Source of the DNA: Proteus vulgaris | GTDB taxonomy: Bacteria; Pseudomonadota; Gammaproteobacteria; Enterobacterales; Enterobacteriaceae | Direction: 5' to 3' | DNA: 64,000 nucleotides | NCBI RefSeq assembly: GCF_016239305.1 | Contig: NZ_JAEHOQ010000007.1 | Location: forward strand, 119,666-183,665 | In this document: positions 51,939 to 62,146 of the stretch, piece by piece | Position numbering within the stretch: position 1 is the stretch's first letter | How the letters are laid out: each line of letters opens with the position of its first letter | Translations under genes and position numbers: made by a program | The notes under the pieces: generated by a model | Told to the model about the DNA's origin: nothing | The model's input: only the letters and a program-made list of their open reading frames with translations | Databases searched by the model: none

Positions 51939-53156
51939 ATGAGTATTATGGAAAACACCGTATCCCAAACATCACTTAGCAAAGGCCTTATTCTGCTAAT
52001 GGCCGTTGCTACAGGCATGGTTGTCGCCAGTAACTACTATGCACAACCTCTACTTGATTCTATCGCAAATTACTTTCATATATCAGCAACTTTAGCTGGG
52101 TTTATTGTCACCACCGCGCAACTCAGTTATGCCGTAGGACTGATGCTATTAGTGCCTTTGGGAGATATTTTTGAACGTCGCTCACTCATTATTACCATGA
52201 CATTAATTTCTGCCAGTGGGCTATTAATTACAGCGATGGCAACAAATATTTGGGTAATGTTAATAGGTACTGCACTTTCTGGTATGTTTTCTGTTGTCGC
52301 TCAAATTCTGGTTCCATTTGCGGCCACTCTCGCCGCACCACACCAACGAGGAAAAGCCGTTGGCACTATTATGAGTGGCCTTTTATTGGGTATTTTACTG
52401 GCTAGAACAGTATCTGGCCTAATGGCATCATTTACAAATTGGCAAGGTATTTTCTGGGTTGCAAGTATTTTTCTAACAATCTTAGCTATTACGTTATGGC
52501 GCTGTTTACCCACTTATAAAAGTCAAACAGACTTAAATTACGTTCAGTTATTAGGTTCTATCTTCAAATTATTTGTTACAACCCCCGTACTTCGAACTCG
52601 TTCATTAATCGGTGCACTGATTTTTGCCCACTTTGGTTTATTATGGACATCGATGGCCTTTTTACTAGCCGCAGATCCTTTTAACTATTCTGATGCAGTT
52701 ATTGGACTGTTTGGTCTTGTGGGTGCTGCAGGCGCATTGATGGCAGGAAAAGCAGGCGTATTAGTCGATAAAGGGAAAGGCAAGAAAACCACCACAATAG
52801 GATTAATTATCCTCCTTCTATCTTGGGGTTTTATTATTATTGCACCTTATTATCACTGGGTTGGGCTCATCAGCTTTATTATTGGCGTTGTCCTGCTAGA
52901 CTTAGCGGTTCAGGGCGTCCATGTCACAAATCAAAGTACCATTTATCGTATTTTACCTGATGCTAGAAACCGCTTAACCGCAGCATATATGACAAGCTAT
53001 TTTATTGGTGGAGCATTAGGCTCTTTATTATCAGGTTATGCCTATCATCAATATGGCTGGATGGGAGTTTCTATTTCTGGATTTGTCATTGGCATTATCG
53101 GTCTTATTGTTTGGTTATTAGGTTATAAAAATGATCCAATAATCCATGCTGAATAA
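51939..53156 (+). CDS. MFS transporter, DHA1-type exporter
   Basis: 405 residues with twelve predicted membrane helices. The loop 2-3 motif reads PLGDIFERRSLI, the usual MFS G-x3-D-x2-R-R form. The N-terminal segment NYYAQPLLDSIANYF is typical of a family of uncharacterised drug or metabolite exporters. Substrate unknown. An ATG at 51948 is an alternative start. It is monocistronic. Confidence 0.85.
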   Translation: MSIMENTVSQTSLSKGLILLMAVATGMVVASNYYAQPLLDSIANYFHISATLAGFIVTTAQLSYAVGLMLLVPLGDIFERRSLIITMTLISASGLLITAMATNIWVMLIGTALSGMFSVVAQILVPFAATLAAPHQRGKAVGTIMSGLLLGILLARTVSGLMASFTNWQGIFWVASIFLTILAITLWRCLPTYKSQTDLNYVQLLGSIFKLFVTTPVLRTRSLIGALIFAHFGLLWTSMAFLLAADPFNYSDAVIGLFGLVGAAGALMAGKAGVLVDKGKGKKTTTIGLIILLLSWGFIIIAPYYHWVGLISFIIGVVLLDLAVQGVHVTNQSTIYRILPDARNRLTAAYMTSYFIGGALGSLLSGYAYHQYGWMGVSISGFVIGIIGLIVWLLGYKNDPIIHAE

Positions 53157-53648
53157 TTTTCAGACCCAAGGATGGGTTATATTATTCCTACAATCCCACT
53201 CTAATCAGAATAAAATGTGAATGTTTTAACAGCGTGATTACTATTGATGTATATCATCATCCCATTCTTTATTAAGAAAATTATATCAATCTTATCAATA
53301 AAGCACTATATATATCATTTCAATCAGATATTATCCATGTAGTAATTATTGGTGATTAAAATAAATTTATTACGTGTTTTATCGTAAAAAACGATCCGTT
53401 TTTTCGCAAATAGACTACTATTCATTGTCAGATAAGTGATAAATTGATTTTATTAACTTATTGCAAAGAGATAAGTACCTATCCTTTTTTTTGTGTTATC
53501 ATTCAAAAAATTTATGAATCAGGTAACATAATCAAAAAAACATAGTGACTATAAATAATAAAAATTGCTAAATTGTGTGTTTAATATACCATTTAACATG
53601 TTGATAACAGCATTATCCTAATTTTCGAAACTAACAAGGTGTCTAAAA
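53157..53648. promoter_or_regulatory. Upstream region of mprA
   Basis: 492 AT-rich bases. After the MFS gene a small hairpin ACCCA/TGGGT (53164-53177) may end transcription. Nearer to mprA the inverted repeat ACTTAT-N9-ATAAGT (53456-53476) is a candidate MarR-type operator. No gene was found. Confidence 0.45.
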
Positions 53649-54176
53649 ATGGAAAGCTCATTTACGCCAACAGAAGAATTACTAAACACTCGTGCTACAC
53701 AACAGAAATCGCTTAACAAAGATATTCCTTATCAAGAAATTTTGTTAACTCGCCTTTCTATGCATGTTCAAAGCAAACTTCTTGAAAGTCGTAATAATAT
53801 GTTGAAGTCTCAGGGTATTAACGAGACGTTATTTATGGCATTAATGATTTTAGATACGACAGAAAATCGAAGTATTCAGCCTTCAGAGCTAAGTGCTGCA
53901 CTGGGCTCTTCAAGAACAAATGCAACACGTATTGCTGATGAACTTGAAAAACAAGGATGGATTGAGCGTCGTGAAAGCCATAATGACCGCCGTTGTTTGC
54001 ATCTCCACCTAACGGATGCCGGTGAAGAATTTTTAAATAGCTTATTACCTCCACAGCATCAATGTTTAAAACAAATCTGGTCTATTTTAGATCAACAGGA
54101 ACAAAAACAGCTTGAAACGCTAATGCGTAAGTTGTTATTACAACTGGATACTTTGGCTGAAAAAGAGTGTGAATAA
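53649..54176 (+). CDS. mprA: MprA (EmrR), MarR-family repressor
   Basis: 175-residue winged-helix repressor of the emr multidrug genes; uncouplers and hydrophobic drugs release it in E. coli. Near-identical blocks to E. coli MprA include [44 protein letters not shown] and [17 protein letters not shown]. Followed by emrA after 192 bases containing a perfect inverted repeat. Confidence 0.95.
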   Translation: MESSFTPTEELLNTRATQQKSLNKDIPYQEILLTRLSMHVQSKLLESRNNMLKSQGINETLFMALMILDTTENRSIQPSELSAALGSSRTNATRIADELEKQGWIERRESHNDRRCLHLHLTDAGEEFLNSLLPPQHQCLKQIWSILDQQEQKQLETLMRKLLLQLDTLAEKECE

Positions 54177-54300
54177 GCTATATAATAAATAGTTTTATTG
54201 ATCTAATCCTATTTACGCCATAAATCGGCAAACATACTTACCCATTAGCATTTATAATTTACCTTCACGCTAATAATTATTCTAAGATTGACTTTATAAT

Positions 54301-54330
54301 TATGTTTCCAGTTTCAATACTGGAAACATA
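54301..54330. promoter_or_regulatory. 12-bp perfect inverted repeat upstream of emrA
   Basis: TATGTTTCCAGT (54301-54312), loop TTCAAT, ACTGGAAACATA (54319-54330), ending 38 bases before the emrA ATG. Either an operator of a second emrA promoter or an mRNA hairpin; there is no T-run behind it. Confidence 0.75.
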
Positions 54331-54368
54331 TCTAATGATGTTTTTCTGGTTTTATGGAGATCTTCTAA

Positions 54369-55547
54369 ATGAGTGTTAATGAGGAAAATACCCCCCCTCA
54401 GGCTCCCATTCGCAATAAAAAACGAACTCGCCGAAATGTTCTACTGTTGCTGACTATTCTATTTATTTTGGCTGGGGTGGCTTACACCACTTATTGGTTT
54501 ATGGTGTTAAGACATCATGAAACAACTGATAATGCCTATGTCACAGGCAATCAAATCATGATTATGCCGCAGATTTCTGGTTCTGTTACCACCGTTTATG
54601 TTGATAATACCGATTTTGTGAAAGCAGGTGACCCTTTAGTTTTATTAGATTCAAGTGATGAAAAACTGGCTTTAGAAAAAGCAAAAACAGCATTAGCGAA
54701 TAGTGTTCGTCAAATGCATCAGCAAATCATTAATGGTCGCCAACTAAAAGCAAACATCGTTTTACGCGAAACTGAGCTGACCAAATTACAAAATGACCTT
54801 CGTCGCCGTGAAGTTTTAGGCGAACGCAATGTTATAGGTAAAGAAGAACTTCAACACGCCAGAGAAGCGGTTTCCACTGCAAGAGCGGCTTTAGAAGTTG
54901 CTAAAGAGCAATACAATGCTAATCAAGCGATTATCTTAAATACACCGATTGCACAGCAACCTTCTGTTTTACAAGCATCAACCGACGTTCGTAATGCATG
55001 GCTCGCTTTAGAGCGTACTAAAATTTTAAGTCCCACAGATGGTTATGTTTCACGCCGTAGCGTTCAAGTAGGTGCACAAATCGCACCGGGTAAACCTTTA
55101 ATGGCGATTGTTCCCGTAACAGGTATGTGGATCGATGCTAATTTTAAAGAAACTCAACTCGCTAATATGCGTATTGGTCAACCAGCAAAAATCACAACTG
55201 ATTTTTATGGTAAAAAAGTGATTTATCATGGCACTGTATTAGGTTTAGATATGGGAACTGGTAGTGCTTTCTCATTATTACCTGCTCAAAATGCCAGTGG
55301 TAACTGGATCAAAGTCGTTCAGCGCTTACCTGTTCGTATTTCATTAGATGAAAAAGAATTAGCGGAAAAACCACTGCGTATTGGTCTTTCTTCTGAAGTC
55401 ACCGTTGATACGATTAATCTCGATGGAAAAGTTTTATCACACAGCGAACGCCAAGTACCTGCTTATCATACTGATGCTTTAACTATTGATATGTCAGCGA
55501 TTAATAAACTGATCAATGAAATTATTGAACAGAATGCGGGACAATAA
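54369..55547 (+). CDS. emrA: EmrA, multidrug efflux adaptor
   Basis: 392-residue membrane fusion protein linking EmrB to TolC. One N-terminal helix (about 24-44), lipoyl half-motifs HHETTDNAYVTGNQI and VYVDNTDFVKAGDPLVLLD, a long coiled coil (about 95-190), and the beta-barrel segment VTGMWIDANFKETQL. Ribosome binding site GGAGAT. emrB follows after 15 bases. Confidence 0.95.
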   Translation: MSVNEENTPPQAPIRNKKRTRRNVLLLLTILFILAGVAYTTYWFMVLRHHETTDNAYVTGNQIMIMPQISGSVTTVYVDNTDFVKAGDPLVLLDSSDEKLALEKAKTALANSVRQMHQQIINGRQLKANIVLRETELTKLQNDLRRREVLGERNVIGKEELQHAREAVSTARAALEVAKEQYNANQAIILNTPIAQQPSVLQASTDVRNAWLALERTKILSPTDGYVSRRSVQVGAQIAPGKPLMAIVPVTGMWIDANFKETQLANMRIGQPAKITTDFYGKKVIYHGTVLGLDMGTGSAFSLLPAQNASGNWIKVVQRLPVRISLDEKELAEKPLRIGLSSEVTVDTINLDGKVLSHSERQVPAYHTDALTIDMSAINKLINEIIEQNAGQ

Positions 55548-55562
55548 AGGCGAGGTGTAAAG

Positions 55563-57080
55563 GTGATTAAAGAGCCATTACAAGGAGGAAAACTTGCCTT
55601 AATGACCATCGCCCTTGCGTTGGCTACCTTTATGCAAGTTCTCGATTCTACAATCGCTAACGTCGCTATTCCAACAATCGCAGGAAACTTAGGTGCCTCT
55701 AACTCACAGGGCACTTGGGTTATTACCTCTTTTGGTGTAGCAAATGCTATTTCTATCCCAATTACAGGTTGGTTAGCAAAACGTATTGGTGAAGTTCGAC
55801 TCTTTATGTGGTCAACGGCGCTTTTTGCGTTAACTTCTTGGCTTTGTGGTATTTCACAAAGTCTTGAAATGCTTATTTTCTTTCGCGTGCTTCAAGGATT
55901 GGTCGCTGGGCCATTAATTCCTTTATCACAAAGTTTATTATTGAATAACTATCCACCAGCTAAGCGAAATATGGCACTTGCGCTATGGTCAGTGACTATT
56001 GTTGTAGCGCCAATTTTAGGGCCTATTTTAGGTGGCTATATTAGTGATAACTATCATTGGGGATGGATATTCTTTATTAACGTTCCATTTGGTGTTTTGA
56101 TTATTATGTGTATATCAAACACCTTAGCTGGGCGAGAAACAAAAACCGAAATTAAACCAATTGATACCATTGGCCTTGTTTTACTTGTTGTTGGTATAGG
56201 TGCTTTACAAATCATGCTCGATCAGGGTAAGGAGCTTGATTGGTTTAACTCAACAGAAATTATTGTACTCACCATTGTGGCGGTTGTTGCCCTTAGCTTC
56301 TTAATTGTTTGGGAGCTTACAGACGATCATCCTGTGATAGATCTTTCACTCTTTAAAAGTCGAAACTTTACCATTGGGTGTGTCACGCTCAGCCTCGCCT
56401 ATATGATCTATTTCGGTACCATCGTTTTACTGCCACTGCTTTTGCAAGAAGTCTTTGGCTATACAGCAACATGGGCTGGATTAGCATCAGCATCGGTAGG
56501 TTTATTACCTTTAATTATCACACCAATTATAGGTAAGTTTGGTGGTAAAGTGGATTTACGCTATATCATCAGCTTTAGCTTTATTATGTTTTCTGTGTGT
56601 TTTTATTGGCGAGCTTATACCTTCGAGCCTGGAATGGATTTTGCCACTGTGGCATGGCCTCAATTCTGGCAAGGTTTAGCGGTTGCATGTTTCTTTATGC
56701 CACTAACTACAATGACATTATCTGGATTACCTCCAGAAAAAATGGCGTCAGCGTCAAGTCTTTCGAATTTCTTAAGGACATTGGCTGGGGCAATTGGTGC
56801 ATCGTTAACCACTACAATTTGGACACAAAGAGAATCACTTCACCATGAAACCTTTGTAGAAAAAATTAATCCACTTGATCCTGATTCGCAAATGGCATTC
56901 CAGCAAATGAATGATCTTGGCCTTTCAAATGAACAAGCATCTGCCTATTTAGCGAAAACCATTACAGAGCAAGGATTAATTATTTCAGCCAATGAGATTT
57001 TCTGGTTAGCTGCGGGTATTTTCCTTATCATGATGATTGTGGTTTGGTTTGCTAAACCCCCATTCTCTCCCGGAAAATAA
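55563..57080 (+). CDS. emrB: EmrB, multidrug efflux MFS pump
   Basis: 505-residue, fourteen-helix DHA2-family exporter that with EmrA and TolC expels uncouplers and hydrophobic antibiotics. Motif C-like GPILGPILGGYISDNYHWGWIFFINVPFG and the helix 1 motif LDSTIANVAIPTIAG are visible in part. GTG start after emrA; ends with a strong terminator. Confidence 0.95.
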   Translation: MIKEPLQGGKLALMTIALALATFMQVLDSTIANVAIPTIAGNLGASNSQGTWVITSFGVANAISIPITGWLAKRIGEVRLFMWSTALFALTSWLCGISQSLEMLIFFRVLQGLVAGPLIPLSQSLLLNNYPPAKRNMALALWSVTIVVAPILGPILGGYISDNYHWGWIFFINVPFGVLIIMCISNTLAGRETKTEIKPIDTIGLVLLVVGIGALQIMLDQGKELDWFNSTEIIVLTIVAVVALSFLIVWELTDDHPVIDLSLFKSRNFTIGCVTLSLAYMIYFGTIVLLPLLLQEVFGYTATWAGLASASVGLLPLIITPIIGKFGGKVDLRYIISFSFIMFSVCFYWRAYTFEPGMDFATVAWPQFWQGLAVACFFMPLTTMTLSGLPPEKMASASSLSNFLRTLAGAIGASLTTTIWTQRESLHHETFVEKINPLDPDSQMAFQQMNDLGLSNEQASAYLAKTITEQGLIISANEIFWLAAGIFLIMMIVVWFAKPPFSPGK

Positions 57081-57105
57081 TGCCATTCACGTAGATTTTA
57101 TACAT

Positions 57106-57144
57106 AAAAAACCGCTTAAATCATAATGACTAAGCGGTTTTTTT
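57106..57144. terminator. Bidirectional terminator between emrB and yfiF
   Basis: AAAAAACCGCTTA (57106-57118) pairs with TAAGCGGTTTTTT (57131-57143). Flanking A and T runs serve both convergent genes. Confidence 0.92.
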
Positions 57145-57173
57145 ATCATTCTTTCTTTAAAACCATAAAGCGA

Positions 57174-58337
57174 TTAGCCTTGGTGCTGACGCCACCATTC
57201 TGCTAATAACACTCCAGAAGCCACAGAGACATTTAAGCTTTCAACGTGCCCAGTACCACCGATGTAAATACTCATATCACCTTGATTTAAAGTGCTTTCA
57301 CTTAAACCATCTTTCTCTTGACCTAAGATAAGTACCATTTTCGCCGGTAATTGTGCTTTTGATAATGGTACACTACCTTTATGGCTTGATGTTGCCACTA
57401 GCGTATAACCCGCTTTTTTAAATTTATCTAAAGTTTGAGCAAAGTTATCAGCATCAATACCTTGAATATATTCAGCACCACCTTCTGCGGTACGAACAGC
57501 AGCACCAGATTCTAATACAGCAGAATCAGGAGAGATAACCCCTTTCACACCAAAATGCGCGCAACTACGCATAATTGCACCTACGTTATGTGGATTACCC
57601 ACATCTTCCAGTGCTAATACACAATCATTCTCAGGTGCATCTTTCAGATAAGTTTCGGCATCATGACCAACACGTTTTTTAATTAAGAAGCACACGCCAC
57701 CATGGTGATCGGTACGAGCTGCTTTGACCATCTCTTCTTCTTCAACAACGTGATAGGCTTTGCGGTTTGCAGCCATCCATTTTAATGCATCACGAAAACG
57801 TGGCGTAACGTCTTGTAAAAACCAAGCACGAACAATCGCATCAGGACGATTTTTAAACATTGCCTGACAGGCATTTTCACCATAAATACGCGTTTCTTCT
57901 AAGCGTTGACGACGAAGTTGTTCAGGATCAATTTGGCTCTTACCAGTAATGCCATCGTGCTCTTTTATTGCCTCTTCACCAGCAGGGCGAGAAACCGTTT
58001 TCCATGGAGAAAAACTTTCGCCTTCGCTATCGCGAGAAGGTTTTGATTCATTACGTGATGCGCCACGCCCTGAAGGCTTACCTGCACCGCGATCATCACG
58101 ACGAGAAAATTTGTTATCACCACGTCTGTTATCGCGATTTTTATCGTCACGGTTATCACCGCGTCTGTTATCACGATTTTTGTCGTCACGGTTATCACCG
58201 CGTCTGTTGTCACGGCTATCACCACGACCATTTTCAGGACGACGGGATGGTTTTTTAGGTTTATTATCGGCATTGTCCTCACTACGGACATACATTACTT
58301 TTACTTTGCCGTTTTTACCTTCATAAGAATCGTTCAT
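57174..58337 (-). CDS. yfiF: YfiF, TrmH-family RNA methyltransferase homologue
   Basis: 387 residues from the ATG at 58337, which has GGAGAG upstream. The C-terminal SpoU/TrmH knot (about 220-387) carries [20 protein letters not shown] and [16 protein letters not shown] TrmH substrate-binding domain precedes it. The N-terminal tail (about 25-120) is very Arg/Asp/Asn-rich with 13-residue repeats, longer than in E. coli YfiF (345 residues). The RNA target is not established. Confidence 0.92.
   Translation of the reverse strand: MNDSYEGKNGKVKVMYVRSEDNADNKPKKPSRRPENGRGDSRDNRRGDNRDDKNRDNRRGDNRDDKNRDNRRGDNKFSRRDDRGAGKPSGRGASRNESKPSRDSEGESFSPWKTVSRPAGEEAIKEHDGITGKSQIDPEQLRRQRLEETRIYGENACQAMFKNRPDAIVRAWFLQDVTPRFRDALKWMAANRKAYHVVEEEEMVKAARTDHHGGVCFLIKKRVGHDAETYLKDAPENDCVLALEDVGNPHNVGAIMRSCAHFGVKGVISPDSAVLESGAAVRTAEGGAEYIQGIDADNFAQTLDKFKKAGYTLVATSSHKGSVPLSKAQLPAKMVLILGQEKDGLSESTLNQGDMSIYIGGTGHVESLNVSVASGVLLAEWWRQHQG
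58119..58196 (-). repeat. 39-bp tandem repeat in yfiF
   Basis: Two in-frame copies of a 13-residue unit [13 protein letters not shown] (residues 48-60 and 61-73), preceded by a partial DNRRG. It creates an RNA-binding-like, disordered charged tail. Confidence 0.9.
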
Positions 58338-58568
58338 TTGTCTCTCCAACTGCAATAGGGGCGCAGATTACATGATAGTTTAGCAACTGTCACCGAGAGA
58401 ATCACGCATAGGAATCGATAAACTAATCAGGATCAATTGAGAATTAAATTCATTATAGATATAAGCAATATATCAATATGATTTTTATGAAAAAAAAGTG
58501 CTGAATAGTTTGTTTGTTTTTAACATGATAAAATCCGTTTCTTTTTTATTAGTGTTGGTTTATTTGCT

Positions 58569-59252
58569 ATGCATGACAATGCAGTCTCTCGACTTCGTCA
58601 ATATCGACTTTCGGTTTCAACTCGTCCTTTTAAAGCCAGAGGATTTCGAATAAAACGCTGTAACTTCTGCTTATTACCTGAAAAGCAGTGTCTTTGTGAT
58701 ACTATTGTCAGTCAACCAGCAAAAAGCCAATTTTGTTTATTGATGTATGATACCGAAGTGATGAAGCCAAGTAATACAGGGAAATTAATTGCCGATGTAT
58801 TACCAGACACTCAGGCTTTTTTATGGTCCCGTACCACTCCTGAGCAGGCCTTACTTGATCTAATCAATACACCAGATAAGCAAGCTTATGTTGTCTTCCC
58901 TGAAAGCTACGCATCAAATGAACGTGTTGTATACAACCAACTCCCAGTTAATAGCAAGCCCCCTCTGTTTATCCTTTTAGATGGAACTTGGAGTGAAGCT
59001 CGTAAAATGTTTCGTAAAAGCCCTTATCTCGATTCATTACCTATTTTTTCGCTTAATGAAGCCAGTAAATGTGACTACGTACTTCGCCAAGCAGCGAGAG
59101 AAGATCAGCATTGTACTGCTGAAGTAGCTGCGTCTATTTTAGAAAATGTGGGTGATATAAATGCATCACAACAACTCTTTTCTCATTTTAGTTACTTTCG
59201 TCAACAATATTTAATTGGAAAACCAGATCGCCGTCAGGCAAAAGAAGAGTAA
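58569..59252 (+). CDS. tapT: TapT (YfiP), tRNA acp3U47 transferase
   Basis: 227-residue DTW-domain enzyme that adds a 3-amino-3-carboxypropyl group from SAM to U47 of tRNAs. The N-terminal zinc site CNFCLLPEKQCLC and the core LLDGTWSEARKMFRKSPYL match E. coli TapT. E. coli has trxC between yfiF and this gene; here there is none. pat follows after 46 bases. Confidence 0.93.
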   Translation: MHDNAVSRLRQYRLSVSTRPFKARGFRIKRCNFCLLPEKQCLCDTIVSQPAKSQFCLLMYDTEVMKPSNTGKLIADVLPDTQAFLWSRTTPEQALLDLINTPDKQAYVVFPESYASNERVVYNQLPVNSKPPLFILLDGTWSEARKMFRKSPYLDSLPIFSLNEASKCDYVLRQAAREDQHCTAEVAASILENVGDINASQQLFSHFSYFRQQYLIGKPDRRQAKEE

Positions 59253-59298
59253 ATCAGCTACATTGAATAAAAGTTGATAATCAAACTCTGGAGTGGAT

Positions 59299-61941
59299 AT
59301 GAGCCAACGAGGTCTTGAAGCACTATTGCGTCCTAAATCTATTGCAGTAATTGGTGCCTCTGAAAAATTAGGTCGTGCAGGAACCACTATGATGAAAAAC
59401 CTGCTCAGTGGCGGATTTAACGGCCCAGTGTTTCCAATTAATCCCTCTCGTGGCTCTGTCTCTGGTGTTTTTAGTTATCCATCTATTGATAAGTTACCTC
59501 AAGTTCCTGATCTAGCCATTATTTGTACCCATCATCATCGTAATCTTGAGTTACTAAAGCAATTGGGTGGCTCAGGTTGTAAGGCTGTTATTGTCCTTTC
59601 AGCACAACCTGAACAGTTTCAAGCAATAAAGTCACTCTGCCAGCAATATCATATCCGTTTACTAGGCCCAAATAGCTTGGGTCTTTTAGCTCCTTGGCAG
59701 GGGTTAAATGCCAGTTTTTCACCTCTTCCTGTTAAAAAAGGAAAACTTGCTTTTATTTCACAATCGGCCGCTGTTGCCAATACTATTTTAGATTGGGCTT
59801 ATTATCGCAACATTGGGTTCTCTTACTTTATTGCCTTAGGGGATAACCAAGATATACAAGTTGATGACTTACTGGATTTTCTAGCAAGAGACAGCAAAAC
59901 TAGTGCAATTTTATTGCATTTAGAGCATATCAAAGATGCTCGACGCTTTATGTCCGCCTCACGAAGTGCTTCACGCAACAAACCTATTTTAGTCATAAAA
60001 AGTGGTCGTACCCAAAAAGCCCAGCTGTTATTGGGTGATACACCAAGTTATGACATTGCTTATGATGCCGCATTTCAACGCGCAGGTTTATTACGCGTAC
60101 AAGATACCCATGAAATGTTTTCTGCAGTTGAGACGCTCAGCTATATGACGCCCCTAAAAGGCGAAAGATTGATGATTATGAGTAATGGCTCTGCACCTGC
60201 AGCCATGGCGATAGATGAGCTATTTTTGCATTCAGGGAAGCTGGTGAAACTAGCAGATGAAACAACACAAAAACTACAAAGTGTTATTCAACAAGAAAAT
60301 ACTATCCGTAATCCATTAAACTTAGGTGATGATACAACCGTTGAACGCTATATCGCGACGCTCAATTGCTTATTAGATAGCCATGATCACGATGCCTTGT
60401 TACTTATTCATACCCCAAGTGCTATTGCACCCAGCATTGAAACTGCGCAACGCGTCATAGAGGCAATTAATCAGCATCCTAGACGAAAATGGCTCACTGT
60501 TTTTACTAACTGGGGCGGAGAATATTCATCTCAGCAATCACGTAAATTATTTAGTGAAGCGGGCATTCCTACTTATCGCACCCCTGAAGGCGCAGTTACT
60601 GCATTTATGCATATGGTGGAATATCGTCGGAACCAAAAGCAACTAAAAGAAACCCCCGCATTGCCTTTAGATGTCAAAATGAATACACAGCAAGCACATC
60701 GTTGTATTGAAGAGGCATTACAGAATAAGCAATATCGATTAGATACACACCAAGTTCAACCTATTATGGAAGCTTATGGTTTCAATACACTTCCTACTTG
60801 GATTGCTCATAATGCACAAGAAGCCGTAAGTATAGCGGAAAAAATTGGCTATCCTGTTGCACTAAAATTACGCTCTCCTGATATTCCTCATAAATCTGAA
60901 GTTCAAGGTGTCATGCTTTATTTACGTGACAGCACTGAAGTCTCATCTGCAGCCCATGCCATTATTGAACGAGTAACAGAACTCTACCCTCAAGCTCAAA
61001 TTCAGGGGTTGTTAGTGCAAAGTATGGCAAATCGAGCTGGCTCTCAAGAACTGCGAGTGGCGATAGAGCAAGATCCTATTTTTGGCCCATTAATCCTATT
61101 GGGTGAAGGGGGGGTTGAGTGGCAAATTGAAACTAAGGCTGCCGTTGCGTTGCCACCTCTGAACATGGCTCTTGCCCGTTATTTGGTGATTAATGCTATT
61201 AAAAGTGGAAAAATACAGCCAAGAAGCGCTTTACAGCCTTTAAATATTTTAAGTTTAAGTCATTTTTTGGTACAGGTTTCTCACCTACTTTTAGATTGCC
61301 CACAAATTGTTAGGTTAGATATTCACCCATTACTGGCTTCTGGCAATGATTTTACATTATTAGATGTTGCAATGGAGTTAGCTCCACTGCAAGGTGATCC
61401 CCACCAAAGACTCTCCATCCGTCCTTATCCCAATGAATTAGAAGAAACATTTTATCTAAGAGATAGCAATCCTTGTTTTATTCGCCCTATTTTGCCTGAG
61501 GACGAACCTCTACTAAAAACGTTTATTAACCAAGTGACAAAAGAAGATCTTTACTATCGCTATTTTAGTGAGATAAGTGAGTTTACTCATGACGATCTCG
61601 CGAATATGACTCAAATTGATTACGATCGAGAAATGGCGTTTGTCGCAATTCGAAATCCAGAAGATCATCCTGAAATCATTGGTGTAGCCCGTGCAATGGC
61701 TGATCCGGATAATCAACATGCCGAATTTGCTATCCTTGTGCGATCTGATTTAAAAGGAAATACTCTAGGTCATCAACTTATGACTAAACTTATCAACTAT
61801 ACTAGAGTACATGGCATTAAACGTTTAACTGCAATAACCATGCCTGAAAATCGCAACATGATAAGTTTAGCGAAAAAATTAGGTTTTTCGGTTGAAGTAC
61901 AGTTTGATGAAGGAATAGTGAATCTTGACTTGCTTCTTTGA
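59299..61941 (+). CDS. pat: Pat (Pka/YfiQ), protein lysine acetyltransferase
   Basis: 880 residues. The N-terminal part is an acyl-CoA synthetase (NDP-forming)-like region (about 1-690) with VIGAS, GPNSLGLLAPWQG and an ATP-grasp segment ALKLRSPDIPHKSEVQGV. The C-terminal GNAT domain (about 720-880) contains VLVRSDLKGNTLGHQLM. In enterobacteria it acetylates acetyl-CoA synthetase and other enzymes. The ATG at 59299 is used since TGGAG sits five bases before it; a GTG at 59293 lies in the ribosome binding site. Confidence 0.94.
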   Translation: MSQRGLEALLRPKSIAVIGASEKLGRAGTTMMKNLLSGGFNGPVFPINPSRGSVSGVFSYPSIDKLPQVPDLAIICTHHHRNLELLKQLGGSGCKAVIVLSAQPEQFQAIKSLCQQYHIRLLGPNSLGLLAPWQGLNASFSPLPVKKGKLAFISQSAAVANTILDWAYYRNIGFSYFIALGDNQDIQVDDLLDFLARDSKTSAILLHLEHIKDARRFMSASRSASRNKPILVIKSGRTQKAQLLLGDTPSYDIAYDAAFQRAGLLRVQDTHEMFSAVETLSYMTPLKGERLMIMSNGSAPAAMAIDELFLHSGKLVKLADETTQKLQSVIQQENTIRNPLNLGDDTTVERYIATLNCLLDSHDHDALLLIHTPSAIAPSIETAQRVIEAINQHPRRKWLTVFTNWGGEYSSQQSRKLFSEAGIPTYRTPEGAVTAFMHMVEYRRNQKQLKETPALPLDVKMNTQQAHRCIEEALQNKQYRLDTHQVQPIMEAYGFNTLPTWIAHNAQEAVSIAEKIGYPVALKLRSPDIPHKSEVQGVMLYLRDSTEVSSAAHAIIERVTELYPQAQIQGLLVQSMANRAGSQELRVAIEQDPIFGPLILLGEGGVEWQIETKAAVALPPLNMALARYLVINAIKSGKIQPRSALQPLNILSLSHFLVQVSHLLLDCPQIVRLDIHPLLASGNDFTLLDVAMELAPLQGDPHQRLSIRPYPNELEETFYLRDSNPCFIRPILPEDEPLLKTFINQVTKEDLYYRYFSEISEFTHDDLANMTQIDYDREMAFVAIRNPEDHPEIIGVARAMADPDNQHAEFAILVRSDLKGNTLGHQLMTKLINYTRVHGIKRLTAITMPENRNMISLAKKLGFSVEVQFDEGIVNLDLLL

Positions 61942-62146
61942 TCCTCAAAAGATGTGTAAGTACGATAGTCATAAGAGAAAGTTTTGTTATGTGATTATTC
62001 ACGCATCCTTTGATAAATTAGCTATATAAGATGATTTTATGCGTACATCCCATATAACTAATGTTATGATCAGAAGATCGGTTAGAGAAAATCCATATGG
62101 ACGATGGCTCCATCTGCCATCATAAACAAGAGAACTAAGCACTGTG

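Noticed and set aside
57949..58326. Plus-strand frames rich in Arg/Ser/Leu or His/Tyr opposite yfiF
   Set aside because: Antisense shadows of the yfiF repeat region with no start signals.
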